5,633 nt of DNA from JADFNO01 sp965369945 (lineage in GTDB: Bacteria; Planctomycetota; Phycisphaerae; Phycisphaerales; SM1A02): contig CBDUST010000291.1 of assembly GCA_965369945.1 (NCBI GenBank), positions 1-5,633 of the forward strand. Reading direction: 5' to 3'. Numbering within the stretch: position 1 is the first letter of the stretch; every line of letters begins with the position of its first letter. The position numbers were made by a program, and so were the translations under genes. Below are positions 5,612 to 5,633 of the stretch, piece after piece. Under the pieces are notes generated by a model, which saw only the letters and a program-made list of their open reading frames with translations, made no database searches and was not told the DNA's origin.

Positions 5612-5633
5612 GCGTACGCCAGCTGTCATCGAC

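Noticed and set aside
1..5633. CRISPR array, tRNA or rRNA genes
   Set aside because: No regularly spaced direct repeats, cloverleaf-like tRNA sequence or rRNA-like conserved stretches were noticed on either strand by eye.

Overview
The window looks like a GC-rich bacterial chromosome (mid-50s to about 60% GC by eye), in an accessory region built from one intact-looking cassette set among broken genes. Starts are ATG or GTG, and good Shine-Dalgarno sites precede the three best genes. The phylum cannot be fixed from this sequence.

Bases 1-437 hold no convincing gene, only a perfect 10-bp hairpin at 137-160. On the minus strand, 438-1010 carries the remains of an older operon. A coding stretch that lost its 5' end (1010-733) overlaps by four bases (ATGA) the start of a DUF6527-type gene. 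That second gene has lost about 20 codons internally and is frameshifted (736-438).

The core is a minus-strand pair. The first gene (3577-1499) encodes a 692-residue protein with an N-terminal SIR2-type NAD-binding/NADase domain. Its C-terminal half reads like the effector (sugar-phosphate) binding domain of SorC/CggR/DeoR-type regulators, without a recognisable DNA-binding domain. Fifty-three bases downstream is a RidA/YjgF-family gene close to 2-aminomuconate deaminases (1445-1011). The inferred picture is a stand-alone SIR2 effector whose sensor half reads a small metabolite or nucleotide-derived ligand, co-expressed with a RidA-type enzyme. A caution is that the position where SIR2 families carry the catalytic His is a Tyr here.

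Divergent from the SIR2 gene is a small conserved-looking gene of unknown function (3862-4209). The space between the two contains a 209-bp imperfect palindrome (3628-3836) centred exactly on a perfect 15-bp-arm hairpin (3715-3749). It could be a MITE- or REP-like element, or a shared regulatory region.

Bases 4210-4524 show no gene. At 5022-4525 (minus) is an unrecognised 165-residue ORF, possibly a fragment. It abuts a plus-strand C-terminal piece of a large serine recombinase that lacks its catalytic and zinc-ribbon parts (5021-5611). The recombinase remnant, the decayed operon and the SIR2 cassette together suggest a defence- or island-type region with a history of insertion and deletion.
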